Source: Syntrophaceae bacterium UBA5619
GTDB lineage: Bacteria > Desulfobacterota > Syntrophia > Syntrophales > UBA5619
Length of the DNA stretch: 14,738 nucleotides
Direction: 5' to 3'
Assembly (NCBI GenBank): GCA_002424545.1
Contig: DIKL01000017.1
Span: 1 to 14,738 of the forward strand
Below, in pieces: positions 14,108 to 14,738 of this stretch. Every line of letters begins with the position of its first letter. Position 1 is the stretch's first letter. Below the pieces are notes generated by a model. It searched no databases. It was given only the letters and a program-made list of their open reading frames with translations, and was not told the DNA's origin. The translations under genes and the position numbers were made by a program.

Positions 14108-14632
14108 ATGCTGACCGAGTTATTTACATCCAAAACGCGGATCAATTTGTTCTTAAAGCTGTTTCTGAATCCGGGAATATCATGCTATCTGCGTGAATTA
14201 GCGAGGGAATTCAATCTAACCCCCAATGCGCTGAAGGAAGAGTTGGACAATCTCAGTCGGGCCGGATACCTGGGGAAGGAACAACGGGGGCAATCCATCT
14301 TCTACAAGGCTAATACCAATCACCCCTTTTTCCCCGAGATCAATTCCATCGTGAAGAAGTATTACGGCATCGATAAAATTGTCGAGCACATATTGAATGA
14401 CCTCGGCAAAGTTGAAGCGATCTATGCTCTCGATGACTATGCGGAAGGACGCGACAGTGGCCTCATCGATGTGTTGATCATAGGCGACGTGAATATGGAC
14501 AAAATACAAGCCTTGAGACCCAGCCTGGAGAAGGAGATCAAACGAAAAATCCGGGTCATGGTGATGAATGCAAACGAATTCGACGAAAGCCGCGAAATGC
14601 TCCTGAAGCGGCCGAATTGGCGGATTCTCTGA
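14108..14632 (+). CDS. ArsR-like winged-helix regulator with degenerate nucleotidyltransferase domain
   Basis: This is a 174-residue two-domain protein. Residues 1-70 form a winged helix: TSKTRINLFLKLFLNPG (7-23), the recognition region YLRELAREFNLTPNALKEELDNL (27-49), and a wing at 52-68. Residues about 85-155 resemble a small MNT-type nucleotidyltransferase fold. In the usual GSYARG...SDIDLLV pattern the protein reads DDYAEG (109-114) and then SGLIDVLIIGD (117-127). The GS pair and one catalytic aspartate are therefore lost, and transferase activity is unlikely. Related proteins are often found beside surface-polysaccharide clusters, where a transcriptional role is assumed but not proven. 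The start matches the family's usual N-terminus, but no clear ribosome-binding site precedes it. It may control the bracketing operators at 9388 and 13899. Confidence 0.75.
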   Translation: MLTELFTSKTRINLFLKLFLNPGISCYLRELAREFNLTPNALKEELDNLSRAGYLGKEQRGQSIFYKANTNHPFFPEINSIVKKYYGIDKIVEHILNDLGKVEAIYALDDYAEGRDSGLIDVLIIGDVNMDKIQALRPSLEKEIKRKIRVMVMNANEFDESREMLLKRPNWRIL

Positions 14633-14688
14633 AATCGAATGCCTGCCTCCCCTCCCAAAGACCTCGCACGGTTACTTGATAAATTATG

Positions 14689-14716
14689 TTTTCAGAGTAA
14701 TACATAAATGTATTAT
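14689..14716 (+). promoter_or_regulatory. Promoter/operator candidate for the next gene
   Basis: TTTTCA (14689-14694) and TATTAT (14711-14716) are spaced by 16 bases. TAATACAT (14698-14705) and ATGTATTA (14708-14715) form a perfect 8-base inverted repeat with AA between, overlapping the spacer and -10. It probably regulates a gene beyond the right edge of the window. Confidence 0.4.
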
Positions 14717-14738
14717 AAACCCAGATTTTCCATTAGGA

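Noticed and set aside
1..14738. CRISPR array, tRNA or rRNA genes, prophage or toxin-antitoxin systems
   Set aside because: No regularly spaced direct repeats, conserved RNA stretches, phage genes or paired small toxin/antitoxin frames were seen; the regulator at 14108 has no partner HEPN gene inside the window.

Overview
The window looks like bacterial chromosome from a GC-rich Gram-negative, most likely a Desulfobacterota (former Deltaproteobacteria) organism of the Syntrophus/Geobacter kind. This is inferred from gene content only: an acyl-CoA synthetase, LPS-type glycosyltransferases, an O-antigen ligase-like protein, and an ArsR-like regulator fused to a nucleotidyltransferase-like domain. 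No rRNA, tRNA, CRISPR array or intact insertion sequence was seen.

Layout. (1) 1-1547, minus strand: an AMP-binding acyl-CoA synthetase-like gene, followed by the first 29 codons of a second gene that runs off the left edge. (2) 1548-1850: a divergent intergenic region with a good sigma70-type promoter facing right. (3) 1851-8012, plus strand: a tightly packed, probably co-transcribed block. It holds a periplasmic YtfJ-family protein, a WaaG-like GT4, a rhamnosyltransferase-like GT2, a zinc-ribbon SAM methyltransferase, a protein resembling GT-D-fold (DUF1792) transferases, a WaaE/KdtX-like GT2 and a second rhamnosyltransferase-like GT2. (4) 8118-9380: a polytopic O-antigen ligase/polymerase (Wzy_C family), visibly lower in GC than the block before it. 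(5) 9381-9706: a gene-poor, AT-richer scar with a promoter/operator-like sequence, a possible terminator and the 3' end of an AAA/DUF4143-type ATPase gene. (6) 9707-13830: a second sugar block with a GT2, a GT4, a GDP-6-deoxy-mannose reductase-like SDR, a polyprenyl-phosphate-type GT2 and a DUF2304 membrane protein. (7) 13831-14107: an AT-rich intergenic region carrying a second, diverged copy of the element seen in (5). (8) 14108-14632: a winged-helix regulator with a degenerate nucleotidyltransferase domain. An 18-bp palindrome then lies in front of whatever follows.

Taken together, block 3 plus the ligase looks like outer-core LPS or short glycan assembly. Block 6 looks like O-antigen or other surface-glycan assembly, perhaps using GDP-D-rhamnose. 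The most interesting non-gene signal is the pair of related elements at about 9376-9515 and 13887-14023. Each has a promoter whose -10 is overlapped by a GTTTAG-N5-(C/A)TAAAC operator, followed about 97 bases later by a 23-base block identical at 21 positions. They bracket block 6, and the second copy precedes the regulator gene, so local control by that regulator is a testable hypothesis. A second point is that the acyl-CoA synthetase-like protein lacks both lysines normally needed for adenylation.
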